Assembly: GCF_031679605.1 (NCBI RefSeq)
Contig: NZ_CP117522.1
Location: 2,170,001-2,234,000 of the forward strand
Direction of reading: 5' to 3'
DNA length: 64,000 nt
DNA from: Streptomyces luomodiensis
GTDB lineage: Bacteria > Actinomycetota > Actinomycetes > Streptomycetales > Streptomycetaceae
Part shown: positions 1 to 8,924 of the stretch, piece after piece
How positions within the stretch are numbered: the first letter of the stretch is position 1
How the letters are laid out: every line of letters starts with the position of its first letter
Notes under the pieces: model-generated
What the model saw: only the letters and a program-made list of their open reading frames with translations
Database searches by the model: none
Told to the model about the DNA's origin: nothing
Translations under genes and position numbers: made by a program

Positions 1-506
1 AGCGGCGACTGGTCCAGTTCGCGCTCTGTATCGCGGGTCGACCCGACGTGGTCATCCTGGATGAGCCGACGAACGACCTGGACGCGGGCCGGCGGCGGCT
101 GATCTGGGACGTGTGCGCGGACCTCAAGCACGACACCGGCTCCACCATCGTCCTGGTGACGCACGACGTCGCGGAAGCCGAGCGCGTCATAGACCGGGTG
201 GCGATAATGCGCGAGGGCAGGGTGGCGGGCGTCGGGACCCCGGCGGAACTTCGGAGGAACGTGGAAGAGAGGCTGTGCGTCCGCGTCATGGCAGAGGCCC
301 GTCCGGCTAGCACGTGGGAGTGGAGCGAGCCGGAACGTGGAAGCTGGCTCACGTATGTCCACCCTTGTGAATTGCCCGACTTTATGGCGAGCCTGACGCC
401 TGAACAGTTGGGCAACGTGCGCGTCGAGCCGGTCGGGCTCCGCTATCTGGTTAACAAGTGGCAGGCTGCGGACCAGGGCCGGGTGTTAGGGGGTGTTGTC
501 TCGTGA
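1..506 (+). CDS. ABC transporter ATP-binding protein (3' part)
   Basis: This is the C-terminal part of an ABC ATPase whose beginning lies left of the window; the reading frame is open from base 3. The first residues (RRLVQFALCIAGRPDVVILDEP) fit the stretch just after a signature motif and contain the Walker B/DEPTNDLD block, followed by a D-loop and the H-loop in VLVTHDVAEAE. It would power the permease encoded next, whose GTG start overlaps this stop as GTGA. The DrrA/CcmA-like layout with a separate ABC-2 permease suggests export of a drug, lipid or polysaccharide; the substrate cannot be read from the sequence. Family is certain, substrate unknown. Confidence 0.93.
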   Translation, partial: RRLVQFALCIAGRPDVVILDEPTNDLDAGRRRLIWDVCADLKHDTGSTIVLVTHDVAEAERVIDRVAIMREGRVAGVGTPAELRRNVEERLCVRVMAEARPASTWEWSEPERGSWLTYVHPCELPDFMASLTPEQLGNVRVEPVGLRYLVNKWQAADQGRVLGGVVS

Positions 507-1279
507 CGGTTTCACCCCCCGACCGGAGGAAGTTCGTGTACGTCGGCCAGCTGGCTGACTTGATCGCCATTCAGCTGCTCAACTGGCGGTGGTCGTGGAC
601 CTCAACGATCGCCACGGGCATGGTCGCGCCCCTGATCAGCTTGATCGGCCTGTCGCGCGTGTCCGAGCGCGGCGGCTCCGATGACCTGCTGCACCTGTTG
701 GTAGGCGCCCTCGTCCTGGGTATCTGCTTCGAGAACCAGAACAAGTTGGCGTCGCATTTCGCCTACATGCGGGCGACCGGCGCGCTGAGCCAGTTCGCGG
801 CGCTCCCCGTACGACCCGCACTGTTGGTCCTGGCCTCCGCCACCGCCTTCTTCTTACTGTCGCTGCCCTCGCTGTTCGTCACCGCGGTACTCGGGTCCCT
901 GTTCCTCCAAGTCGGTTTCCACCTACACTTGTTGATCGTCATCGTGGTGCCAATGGTGACGCTCCCCATGGCGGGGCTGGGGGTGGTGATCGGCAGCTGG
1001 GCCAGGAACATCAACCAGGCAGGGGCCATCAGCGTGGCCTCCACCATGGTGATGGTCCTGATCGGCGGGATCCTCGTACCGCCGGGCTCTCTTCCCGCGG
1101 GAGCCTCGATCGTCGGCAAGATCAGCCCGGCCACCTATGCCGCATCCGCCATGAACCAGGTCATAGCTGGCCCCGTCACCTCGCGTCTACTCAGCGACGC
1201 GTGCTTCCTCATCGCCTTCACGGTGGTGACGTTCGTGCTGGCGACCCGGCGGATCCGCTGGCGTTCGGGCGAGGAGTGA
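503..1279 (+). CDS. ABC-2 type transporter permease
   Basis: A membrane protein of 258 residues, translationally coupled to the ATPase by a GTGA overlap (GTG at 503). At least five hydrophobic segments are visible, including LLHLLVGALVLGICF, LLVLASATAFFLLSLPSLFVTAVLG, LLIVIVVPMVTLPMAGLGVVIG, AISVASTMVMVLIGGILV and ACFLIAFTVVTFVLA. The PPGSLP...ISPATYAASAMNQ stretch before the last helix resembles the ABC-2 domain. It should form the channel half of an exporter dimer. A reading frame extends upstream to 458, but that part is the ATPase gene in another frame. Confidence 0.9.
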   Translation: MTVSPPDRRKFVYVGQLADLIAIQLLNWRWSWTSTIATGMVAPLISLIGLSRVSERGGSDDLLHLLVGALVLGICFENQNKLASHFAYMRATGALSQFAALPVRPALLVLASATAFFLLSLPSLFVTAVLGSLFLQVGFHLHLLIVIVVPMVTLPMAGLGVVIGSWARNINQAGAISVASTMVMVLIGGILVPPGSLPAGASIVGKISPATYAASAMNQVIAGPVTSRLLSDACFLIAFTVVTFVLATRRIRWRSGEE

Positions 1280-1331
1280 CGGGCGCCGCTGCCAGCGGCA
1301 GTAAGTGGTGGCGCCGGTCGGCCCACGGGGC

Positions 1332-1639
<308 letters not shown>

Positions 1640-1661
1640 TTAAGAAACGCGTCACTGCTGG

Positions 1662-2173
1662 TCATGCTGCGTATCTGTAGTCATTGATCAGGCCACCAAG
1701 GACACGGGTCTGGAGTAGCCGCCGTGGGGTCTTCAAGTCGGACCTCGGCGCAGGGCGGTGGTCGGCGAGTGGAGGTAGTTGCTCTCGGGCCTGATGCGGT
1801 CGATGCCCGTTGTAGTGTCCGGCGTAGGTGCTGAGAACGTGGAGAGCGTGGCGCTCGCTCCAGAGCAACAGGTGGTCGAGGGCCTCGCGCCGTAGCGTCC
1901 CGATAACCCTCTCGCAGTGTGCGTTCATCCGCGGGGCCCGCGGGGCAGTCTTGAGGGTTTTGATGCCCTCAGCTCCGAAAACCGCGTCGAAGGACTCGGT
2001 GAATTTGCCGTCCCGGTCGCGGATCACAAAGCGCAACGACTCCAGGCGTACGCCCGCCTCAAGCGCGAGGTTGCGGGCCTGTTGGGTCGTCCACTGTGCG
2101 GTCGGATGCGCGGTCACTCCGGCGATGTGGAGGCGGCGTGTGCCGTGCTCGAGGAAGATCAGTGCGTAGACAC
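1662..2173 (-). pseudogene. C-terminal half of an integrase-core transposase
   Basis: The minus strand encodes the catalytic half of an rve-type transposase: SVYALIFLEHGTRRLHIAGVTAHP, then VIRDRDGKFTESFDAVF (second acidic residue) and PRMNAHCERVIGTLRREALDHLL (glutamate), closing with GLINDYRYAA. The N-terminal half, with the first catalytic Asp, is missing. The fragment ends exactly where the neighbouring IS begins (2174), so that insertion or a later deletion removed the rest. The missing half is not found on the far side of the IS. Confidence 0.85.
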
Positions 2174-3426
2174 TGCCCTTGCCGGAAATCTCATCCGCCC
2201 TGGTGGGGACCGCTTCTTCGGGTTCCCGAAATCTTGGCCGCGGTCGCTCGGTCCGACGCTCTGGCGCAGCTGCTGTCAGCGCGTCATGATGATCGATCGT
2301 GCTGCTGCGACTGGCTTACCTGGGTGTGTCGAACGCGTTCGCGATGCTTCGCCTGCTGCCGATGACCGACCGGGACAAGGACGCGGAGATCCTCACCCTG
2401 CGCCACCAGATCACCGTGCTGGAACGCCAACTCGGCAAGGACAAGATCCGGTTCACACCCAGCGATCGGGCGTACCTGGCAGCGCTGCTGCACCGGCTGC
2501 CCCTGCACGTCCTGCGACGGTTACGGCTGCTCGTACGCCCCGACACGGTACTGCGTTGGCACCGCGACCTCGTCGCACGCCGCCATGCCTCCTCCTGCCA
2601 ACCCAAACGCCCTGGCCGACCGCGTACCGTGCGCTCGATCCGCATCCTGGTGCTGCGGCTGGCGAAGGAGAACCCGAGCTGGGGGTACCGGCGCCTGCAC
2701 GGTGAGCTGCTCGTGCTGGGGGTGGAAGTGGGCGCGTCCACTGTCTGGGAGATCTTGAAGGAGGCCGGCATCGCCCCAGCACCCGCGCGGAACTCCAGTA
2801 CCTGGGCCACCTTCCTTCGCGCACAGGCTGATGCCCTGCTGGCCTGTGACTTCATGGAAACAGTCACGCTGTCGGGGATGCGGATGTACGTGCTCGTGGT
2901 GATCGAACACGGCAGTCGCCGGATCCGCGTCCTGGGCGCCACCGCGCATCCGAGCGCATCCTGGGTAGCGCAAGCGGCGAAAAACCTCGTCATGGACCTC
3001 GAAGACCTCGGCCGCCGCGCACGGTTCATGATCCGGGACCGGGACGGGAAGTTCCCCGCCCTCTTCGATGCCGTCCTCAACGACGCGGGGATCGACGTCG
3101 TGCTCAGCGGCATCCAGATGCCACGAATGAACTCGATCACGGAGCGCTGGATACAGACCTGTCGTCGCGAGCTCCTGGACAGGACATTGATCTGGAACCA
3201 GCGACACCTACTCCATACCCTGCGCGAGTTCGAGCAGTTCTACAACGGACACCGACCGCACCAAGGCATTGCCAACGCCAGACCTCTGCACCCCCTGCCC
3301 CCACCGATCGACGATCCGGACACGTTAGCCCACCTCAACATACGTCGACACGATCGCCTCGGCGGCATCCTCCACGAGTACCGGCATGCTGCTTGACCTG
3401 CACGGATGAGGTTTCCGGCAAGGGCA
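2174..3426 (+). mobile_element. Complete integrase-core IS element (IS3/IS481-like)
   Basis: An element of 1253 bp bounded by terminal inverted repeats of about 24 bp with one mismatch: left TGCCCTTGCCGGAAATCTC and right, in reverse complement, TGCCCTTGCCGGAAACCTC, continuing CATCCG on both sides. The termini are TG...CA, as in IS3 elements. It holds one intact transposase gene. No convincing target duplication is seen next to the ends (CAC on the left, AGG on the right), in keeping with rearrangement after insertion. The left side abuts a truncated transposase and the right side the 3' end of a protease gene. Confidence 0.85.
2299..3396 (+). CDS. Integrase-core (DDE) transposase
   Basis: An intact protein of 365 residues with a GTG start. 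The N-terminal third (MLLRLAYLGVSNAFAMLRLL...EILTLRHQITVLERQL) is the leucine-rich/HTH part, with WGYRRLHGELLVLGVEVG as an HTH_21-like segment. The catalytic core carries DDE residues in LLACDFMETV, IRDRDGKFPALFDAV and PRMNSITERWIQTCRREL. The end GGILHEYRHAA is typical of the family. No frameshift is seen, unlike its relatives at 1662 and 61445, so this copy could be active. Confidence 0.9.
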   Translation: MLLRLAYLGVSNAFAMLRLLPMTDRDKDAEILTLRHQITVLERQLGKDKIRFTPSDRAYLAALLHRLPLHVLRRLRLLVRPDTVLRWHRDLVARRHASSCQPKRPGRPRTVRSIRILVLRLAKENPSWGYRRLHGELLVLGVEVGASTVWEILKEAGIAPAPARNSSTWATFLRAQADALLACDFMETVTLSGMRMYVLVVIEHGSRRIRVLGATAHPSASWVAQAAKNLVMDLEDLGRRARFMIRDRDGKFPALFDAVLNDAGIDVVLSGIQMPRMNSITERWIQTCRRELLDRTLIWNQRHLLHTLREFEQFYNGHRPHQGIANARPLHPLPPPIDDPDTLAHLNIRRHDRLGGILHEYRHAA

Positions 3427-4524
3427 AGGGTGGCGGCTCTGCGTGGTCGCCTGAGCCCGTGGGCGGCCGCGGACATCAAGTGCCTGAATGCGGTCATCAA
3501 CCCATGACATGATCTGACCGGCAGATCCACCGCCGCCTCCTACATGATCCGCAACGAGCCGCAGATACCGCAGGAAGGTTGCCGCGTCTCGCGGCTTAGC
3601 GCCCTCATACAGCAGTCCGTGGCCGTCACGCCAGCACAGAAGATCAGGGGTGACGTCGGCCCATTCCCAGCCAGCTGCAGCTTTACGTGCAAGGCTCACC
3701 ACGGTGGCCGGATCGGACGGCTGCGGCAGGTCGGCCAACAGATGCAGCGCGGTTCGTCGGTCATGCGGCATCCACTGGTCTCCGCCGACGGCCCCGCCGA
3801 GGATTGTACTGGCGATATATTGTTGCTCGTCAATCCAGTTGCGGACACTACCGCTCAGCGGACGGGTACCGTGCCAGCGGTCATGCGCGGTCATCAGGCT
3901 CTGGTATGCAGGGCCGAACCTGCGTAGCAGGGCAATCGCGACGCCCAACCCGCCGCCACTGTTACCGATTCTTCCCTTGAGCATGCCGACGACTCCACCC
4001 GTGACCGTGTCTACCACGGGCCCTCCGGAGGAACCGGCCGGAATCAATGGCGATGAGGCGAAGATGATGCCGTGCCATCCATCGCGCGCATTGACCTCAA
4101 GCCGTGCCTGCCACGGTCGGTGCGGCTCCCGGTTGCCTCTTGAGTGGTAGGAGTACCCGGCCACATACCGGCCGTACCAAGAGGCACTGTCTGTAAGCCA
4201 AACGCATTCGTGCTCAACCGACTCATCCAGTACCTCCACTAGAGCGAGGTCCTGGTCGATCGGCGCATACTCAGCCTCTGGATCCACTTCGGTCAGGAGG
4301 GATTGCTTCAGGCGGGCCTGGACCGGCGTGCCACCGTTGAACAAATCGCCGCGGATGGCGAAAAGGCAATCAGTGACCTCCGTGCCGGTCCTCAGGACGT
4401 GCGCAGCCGTCAGCACAGTCCTCGGAGCGACGAAAAAACCGCTGCCCAGTGGACGGCCATCGTCCGCCTGCAACGTAACCGTCGCCGCCCGAGCTAGAGC
4501 GTCGAGGCCAGGTTGCTCAAGCAC
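3325..4524 (-). CDS. Trypsin-like serine protease, 3' end replaced by IS
   Basis: A chymotrypsin-fold protease with the full triad: His in VLTAAHV, Asp in DQDLALVEV and Ser in IPAGSSGGPV. No signal peptide is seen, so it should be cytoplasmic. After the protease domain comes a helical stretch (TALHLLADLPQPSDPATVVSLARKAAAGWEW...) resembling the small effector-associated adaptor domains found behind cytoplasmic trypsin-like proteases of actinobacterial conflict systems; that part is inference. Native sequence ends at 3427, where the IS begins; the last 33 codons read into IS DNA. The GTG at 4524 is chosen because GGGGGA precedes it; an upstream TTG at 4581 is possible. Partner genes expected downstream are absent. 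Confidence 0.75.
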   Translation of the reverse strand: MLEQPGLDALARAATVTLQADDGRPLGSGFFVAPRTVLTAAHVLRTGTEVTDCLFAIRGDLFNGGTPVQARLKQSLLTEVDPEAEYAPIDQDLALVEVLDESVEHECVWLTDSASWYGRYVAGYSYHSRGNREPHRPWQARLEVNARDGWHGIIFASSPLIPAGSSGGPVVDTVTGGVVGMLKGRIGNSGGGLGVAIALLRRFGPAYQSLMTAHDRWHGTRPLSGSVRNWIDEQQYIASTILGGAVGGDQWMPHDRRTALHLLADLPQPSDPATVVSLARKAAAGWEWADVTPDLLCWRDGHGLLYEGAKPRDAATFLRYLRLVADHVGGGGGSAGQIMSWVDDRIQALDVRGRPRAQATTQSRHPCPCRKPHPCRSSSMPVLVEDAAEAIVSTYVEVG

Positions 4525-5082
4525 CGCGTTCCCCCGTACGTCGCAAGCAGCCCCGAACCATGGTTCGCGTCCCCGGCCCAATCACGGAGTAAGCGTAGCT
4601 CGCCGCGATCAAACTCGTTGAGAGAAGGAGAAGATCCACTCGGCTGGCAAGCCCAACCCTGATATCCGTGCGGTTCCCGCCCATTTAGCGGCTTGACCTG
4701 GAGTTTCACCAGATCGCTGACAGAACCAATCTCAACGATCCCTATCAGCCCGCGCCAGCGGGTGGTTCGACCCAGCTGATGGGCCTGCACGACGCGGCCG
4801 AGTCGGCCCCGCGCCAGCGGGGGGTGGTTCGAGCCCCCCAGGTCGGCGACGAGGCCGAGCAGGCAAGAACGCGGGCGCGTTCTGACTGCCCGGCCAGGAA
4901 ACGCGCAGGACACCGCAAGGCTTGCGCCCGCCGGGGCGCGGTGAGTCGGGCCCAGCGATCGGCAGGCTATGTGGCGGTCCATCCGGCGAGGTGCGGCAGG
5001 GGCAGGGTGGTGCGTGCGCGGAGCCGGGGCAGCGGAAGGCCCTCGCCCGGCCCAGGGGCGCGGGCGAGGGGTGCGCAGGGCG
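4525..5082. other. Intergenic region holding a CRISPR-like relic
   Basis: No convincing coding sequence lies between the protease start and the HNH nuclease stop. The two-repeat CRISPR relic at 4741-4831 is here. The remainder, including 4864-5040, is GC-rich without a recognised element. Confidence 0.5.
4741..4831. CRISPR. Two-repeat CRISPR relic (type I-E-like repeat)
   Basis: Two near-identical units, 4741-4769 and 4802-4831, share the core CCGCGCCAGCGGG...GTGGTTCG. They are separated by exactly 32 nt (4770-4801), the usual spacer length of type I-E arrays. The repeat contains the palindrome CCCCGCGCCAGCGGGG and ends GTGGTTCG, in the style of actinobacterial I-E repeats. The copies differ by small indels and 5' substitutions, so they are degenerate. 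At the next expected position (about 4864) no repeat is recognisable, and no cas gene is present. This is either a relic or a chance pair. Confidence 0.5.
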
Positions 5083-5754
5083 TCAGCGGGCGAGTACGAC
5101 CGTGATCTCCTCATCCGGACACCCGGCCGCGACCCGCTCCAGCGCCGACACCTCCACGGGGTCCGCCGAAAGACCCCATCGGGTCTTCACCCCGACCCAG
5201 TCCTCGACATACCGGCAATGGACCCCGGCGTCCGCAGGCAGCCACTCAGCGACATCCTTGTCCGCCTTCTGGCGGTTCTGCTGCGCACTCACCGCGTCCA
5301 GCGCCCTAGGATCGCCTAGGTCGTTGGCGTAGTCCTGCCGCTCCTGCGCAGACCACACCGACGCGCCGCTATCCCATGCCTCAGCGAGCGGCACCTTGTG
5401 GTCGATGTCCAGACCCGCGGGGCCGTCGATCGTCCCACCGTCGTACCAGGAGTCCCACTCTCCCCAGCTCAGTCTGCATCCTGAGCCGACCGTCGGCGGC
5501 ACGATCGCCTCTTCCAGAAGGACCTCTGCCCGCGTATTACAGCCGTTCCGGTCCGCGTCCACCCAGTGCCGGAACTTGGTGCGCTCGTACCCGGTCCGGG
5601 ACTCGTCCGCGACCGGCAGATCCGCGATCGCCTGCGTAAGCGTCCTCGTCACCGTGTCGCCCGGCGCCGCGGGCACCGCCGAGGCCGGTGTCGCTGAGAG
5701 GCCCAGCGCAGCGCCGACAGCGACCACAACGGCAACCGCCTTGATCTTTCCCAT
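5083..5754 (-). CDS. Secreted HNH endonuclease family protein
   Basis: A protein of 223 residues with an export signal at the N terminus (MGKIKAVAVVVAVGAALGLSA then TPASA, cleavage after ASA). The mature part has the DUF1524/GmrSD-C-like HNH core: DIDHKVPLAEAWDSG, then NDLGDPRALDAVSAQQNRQK (Asn/Lys of the metal site) and a closing CRYVEDWVGVKTRWGL. Four Cys may form disulfides outside the cell. GGAGTG lies before the ATG. It is probably an extracellular nuclease for nutrient recovery or competition. It stands alone. Confidence 0.88.
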   Translation of the reverse strand: MGKIKAVAVVVAVGAALGLSATPASAVPAAPGDTVTRTLTQAIADLPVADESRTGYERTKFRHWVDADRNGCNTRAEVLLEEAIVPPTVGSGCRLSWGEWDSWYDGGTIDGPAGLDIDHKVPLAEAWDSGASVWSAQERQDYANDLGDPRALDAVSAQQNRQKADKDVAEWLPADAGVHCRYVEDWVGVKTRWGLSADPVEVSALERVAAGCPDEEITVVLAR

Positions 5755-6092
5755 GCCACTCCTTCGGTAGGGGTGGCATGGGCATACCGAAGCTGCCGCT
5801 GCTCATGCTGATACCGACGCAAGATCACCCAGATGTGCGGCTTATCATCCAAGACGTGGACATTCCGGCCTGCGAGGATGGGGAAGGCACCGCTCGGGGG
5901 TCTGATCCAATCCCCGATTGACGCTCCGGCTGTCCCCAGTCTGAATCGTCGACCTTCCGAGCGGTGCTGTCGCGCGCACCGGCTCACCGGTCGTTAGGTT
6001 GCCGAGCCAGCAGCGACGGACTCCAGTCAGCCTATGGAGTGATAAGAAGTCAACTGCCGTAATCTCTAGACAACGGTTCCGTTGAGCCGACC
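5755..6092. other. Intergenic region, nothing recognised
   Basis: A spacer between two divergent secreted-protein genes. It presumably holds both promoters; no clear -35/-10 pair, repeat or coding sequence could be supported. Confidence 0.4.
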
Positions 6093-6467
6093 ATGAAGAA
6101 GATGATCTGTGCAGCCGCTGCGACAGCATTCCTTCTGGGCGGCGCCACCTGGCCTGCGCACGCCGACGCCACCGTAAAGAAAGGCAAGGTGGGGCTGGTA
6201 GTTAAGGGCAAGAAACTCTCGGTGAAGCAGGCCGGTGGCTGGATGGATGGTCACGGCACTGGTGTCAAGGCACGGCTCTACAGCGTATACAAGGGGGTAC
6301 GAGCTGATATCACTCGGTGGAAGGACGCAACCTCCACATCTGCAGGAATGACGAATTTTTCGAACGTGAACTGGAAGCTCAAAGGGCGCAAATTCGCGAG
6401 CGGCACCTGGTTGTGCATCGAGTTCAACAAGACCGACGTCACCCCATGCGCGAAAATCCACCGTTGA
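6093..6467 (+). CDS. Small secreted protein
   Basis: A product of 124 residues starting MKKMICAAAATAFLLGGATW with a Sec signal peptide (cleavage likely after AHA). The mature part is basic and Lys-rich (KKGKVGLVVKGKKLSVKQ), then has aromatic/Gly stretches and two Cys near the C terminus (WLCIEF...TPCAKIHR) that could pair. No family was recognised. GC content is lower than in neighbours, which hints at a different origin. It resembles small basic exported peptides with adhesion or inhibitor roles, but no function is assigned. Confidence 0.7.
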   Translation: MKKMICAAAATAFLLGGATWPAHADATVKKGKVGLVVKGKKLSVKQAGGWMDGHGTGVKARLYSVYKGVRADITRWKDATSTSAGMTNFSNVNWKLKGRKFASGTWLCIEFNKTDVTPCAKIHR

Positions 6468-7059
6468 GCTCAGCGCTGGGTCAGGCGTCGGGTAGGCCTT
6501 GCCCAGTTGATCACATTGGTTCTGTCCGGAGGACCTGATGTCGCAAGGTCGGCGAGTGCCATTGGGTGGGGTACACCATTCCGAAGGTATGCGGCAAACA
6601 GGTTCGCAGTCTCCTCCTATCGGGAGAGCGGCCGACTTGCCCCCGGTGCGTGAACACCGGGGGACGCCTCCGGTTCTATCCAGCACCGGGTGCCCGGACG
6701 TGGGTGACGACCGTGGAACCGACCAGCCTGGTGGCCTGGTAGCCGTGGAGGCCCGGTGCCGAATCTGTCGGGCGGAACTCGCCATGCCCTCCAGCAGCAC
6801 GGTGAGGGCCAGGTGCAGTTCGGCTCTCGGTCAGTCCGACCGGTTGACAGCGTCTGCCGTCTGTCGGCTGCAGCGGGCGGGGAGTGTGCCATTGTTCGTT
6901 CTGCTCATACGTCACGGCAGTGGCCCTGTCGGTGAGCTGGACCCCGCAGGAGCCGGTCGGCGGGAGTGATCGCCGCATGGTGGGCTGACCATTTCGCTGT
7001 TACAACCGGTGTAGCGCGCGGGAGGGGCTGTGCCGGATGTGAGTTACGGCCGCACGTGG
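6468..7059. other. Intergenic region beside the integrase, candidate att side
   Basis: A stretch of 592 bp between the small secreted protein and the integrase stop. No tRNA or clear gene is visible. Tyrosine integrases often lie next to their attachment site, so an att site could be here, but no core repeat was found. Confidence 0.35.
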
Positions 7060-8286
7060 TCAGGACGTAATGGACGGCGGTTCTTGAGGGCCAAGGTTGC
7101 GGTGATAGCGTTCCAGGGCACGGTGCCAGCGGGTCTCGAGACCGGCGATGAGCCGGGCGTCGATGCTCGCGGTGACGTGGGAGTAGATGTCGTCGATCTT
7201 GCCTTCCATGATGTGGCCGAGTCTGCGTGCCTGGGCGGCTTGAGGAACACCGTCTTCGATCAGCCAGGTTTTGTGGGAGTGTCGCAGGCCATGGAATGTC
7301 AGTCCCTGCTGGACGGGGTCCCATGTCTCGCCGCGATAGCGTCCGCCGCATACCGCTGGGGCCCAGAGGCGGCGTTGGAAGCCGGAACGGCGGAGGTGTT
7401 TGCCGCGCAGTGTGGTGAAAACGAAGGGCCGGGTGGAGGCGGCGAGGTCTGTGGCGAGAAGTTGGGTGAGGAAGGGTGGGAGGGTGATGGTACGGACGCT
7501 GGCGTGGGTCTTGGGGTGACCGAGGGTGAGGTGGCCGTTGACTTCGTGAAGAGCGCCAGCATCGGCGGTGATGTGGATGCGACCGTGTGTGAAGTCGAGG
7601 TTGTCGCGGTGGAGGCCGGCGAGTTCCCCCCAGCGCATGCCGGTGTAGGCGGCGGTGATCACCAGTAGGCACTGATTGCGGGAGGCCAAGCGGAGGATGC
7701 GGTGGGCGATGGTGAGGACTTGGTATTCGTCGGCCCAGGTGGCTTCGCGGCGTGGTTCGATGCGTCCTCGTCCTCGGCGTCGCGGGCGTACGGGATTGGT
7801 GGCCAGAAGTTGGTTGTCGACGGCGTCGGCCATGACCATGGCAAAGAGTTTCCTCAAGCCGGTGATGGTGGCGGTGGCATAGGTGGCGCGTAGTCGGTTG
7901 AGCCAGACCTGGACGTCGGCGGGGGTGATCTGGTCGATGGGGGTGGTCCCCCAGCGGGGCAGGATGTGGCGGGTGAGAAGGCTGCGATAGTACGCCTCGG
8001 TGTTGTCGCCGACGTCCAGGGTCTGCCACCAGATCTCGGCCCATTCAGCGACCGTCACGGTGTGTGGTGCGGTGGGGTTGGTAGGGGTGGGCGCGGTAGG
8101 CCGTGGGGTCGGGGATGTGGGGTGATGCGTCTGCTCGGTGGGTTCGGGCGTGGCGGCGTTTAGCTGGTCAGCATGCGCGCGGGCGTCTGGTTCGGTCTCG
8201 AAGCTGCCGGGAATGCTTCCGGCCCTGCCGTCGGGCTTCCAGTACCGTACACGCCACTTGTTACCGCGTCGTTCGACCCATGCCAC
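7060..8286 (-). CDS. int: Tyrosine-type site-specific integrase
   Basis: A phage/ICE-type integrase of 408 residues. An N-terminal Arm-binding-like segment (WRVRYWKPDGRAGS) is followed by a Pro/Thr linker (about residues 45-75), a SAM-like core-binding domain (VAEWAEIWWQTL...VQVWLNRL) and the catalytic domain. The catalytic residues are R218 (TGMRWGE), H332-x-x-R335 (FHGLRH), H358 (RRLGH) and Y368 (DIYSHV). The GTG start at 8286 has AAGGAG eight bases upstream. An excisionase-like gene lies just upstream on the same strand, the usual pairing in actinomycete integrative elements. It should insert and excise the surrounding element; att sites were not located. Confidence 0.93.
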   Translation of the reverse strand: MAWVERRGNKWRVRYWKPDGRAGSIPGSFETEPDARAHADQLNAATPEPTEQTHHPTSPTPRPTAPTPTNPTAPHTVTVAEWAEIWWQTLDVGDNTEAYYRSLLTRHILPRWGTTPIDQITPADVQVWLNRLRATYATATITGLRKLFAMVMADAVDNQLLATNPVRPRRRGRGRIEPRREATWADEYQVLTIAHRILRLASRNQCLLVITAAYTGMRWGELAGLHRDNLDFTHGRIHITADAGALHEVNGHLTLGHPKTHASVRTITLPPFLTQLLATDLAASTRPFVFTTLRGKHLRRSGFQRRLWAPAVCGGRYRGETWDPVQQGLTFHGLRHSHKTWLIEDGVPQAAQARRLGHIMEGKIDDIYSHVTASIDARLIAGLETRWHRALERYHRNLGPQEPPSITS

Positions 8287-8396
8287 GGGTTGGCTCCTTG
8301 ATGTCTGAGGGCGAAGACGACCGGGTGGGTCGCCAGGGCGTCCATGGACGCTCGCTGGAGTGGCAGAGGGGAACCCCCCTGCCGGGTGGTTGTCGG

Positions 8397-8813
8397 TCAG
8401 GTGTGACCATGGTGGTCAGGGCGTCGGGAGCCGCTGCGAACGATGGCGTTCAGGTCCTCTGTAGAGAACCGGAGGTGCCGTCCGACCCTTGTGCAGGGAA
8501 TGCGGCCGGCGGCTGACTTCTTGCGGAGCCACGACGCCGGTACCTGGAGCAGGGCGGCTGCTTGTTCGGGGGTGTGCAGGAGCCGGTGCGTGGCCTGCTG
8601 TGCCTCCTGGGCGACCGGCTCAGCAGGCGGGGTCGGCTGGTCATTGTCTGCTCTTTGCAGGCGTGTGCTGCCAACGCCTGGAGATGCAGTTGACCTTCCT
8701 TGAGGGCGGGGAGAGTCGTCAGCGGTTTGGGCCGGCGGGGTGCTACGTGTGCGATCGGCGCACAAGGGCGGTCGGGCTTGCCCAGAGGTGAGGGAACCGA
8801 GTGTCTTCTTCAA
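8397..8813 (-). CDS. Excisionase-like HTH_17/MerR-type DNA-binding protein
   Basis: The last 60 residues form a compact winged helix of the excisionase/HTH_17 type: LLHTPEQAAALLQVPASWLRKKSAAGRIPCTRVGRHLRFSTEDLNAIV. Such proteins bend att DNA and set integrase direction. The N-terminal 70 residues are low complexity and may not be translated; only TTG codons (8813 and one nearby) offer in-frame starts, so the true start is uncertain. It lies about 110 bp upstream of the integrase on the same strand. Confidence 0.7.
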   Translation of the reverse strand: MKKTLGSLTSGQARPPLCADRTRSTPPAQTADDSPRPQGRSTASPGVGSTRLQRADNDQPTPPAEPVAQEAQQATHRLLHTPEQAAALLQVPASWLRKKSAAGRIPCTRVGRHLRFSTEDLNAIVRSGSRRPDHHGHT

Positions 8814-8924
8814 TACGGATCTCTCAGTGCGCGAATTCGTGTTCGTCCGGGTGACAGTCGTCTACGCGGCAATCGCCACTGGTGAGAGTGGCGCCGCTGT
8901 GGGACCTGGGGGGGCAGGAGCAGG

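Noticed and set aside
4864..4895. Third CRISPR repeat
   Set aside because: The expected position has only a vague GCG-rich match, no palindrome core and no GTGGTTCG end.
6538..6969. 143-residue plus-strand frame
   Set aside because: No family, poor codon pattern and no ribosome site; left as intergenic.
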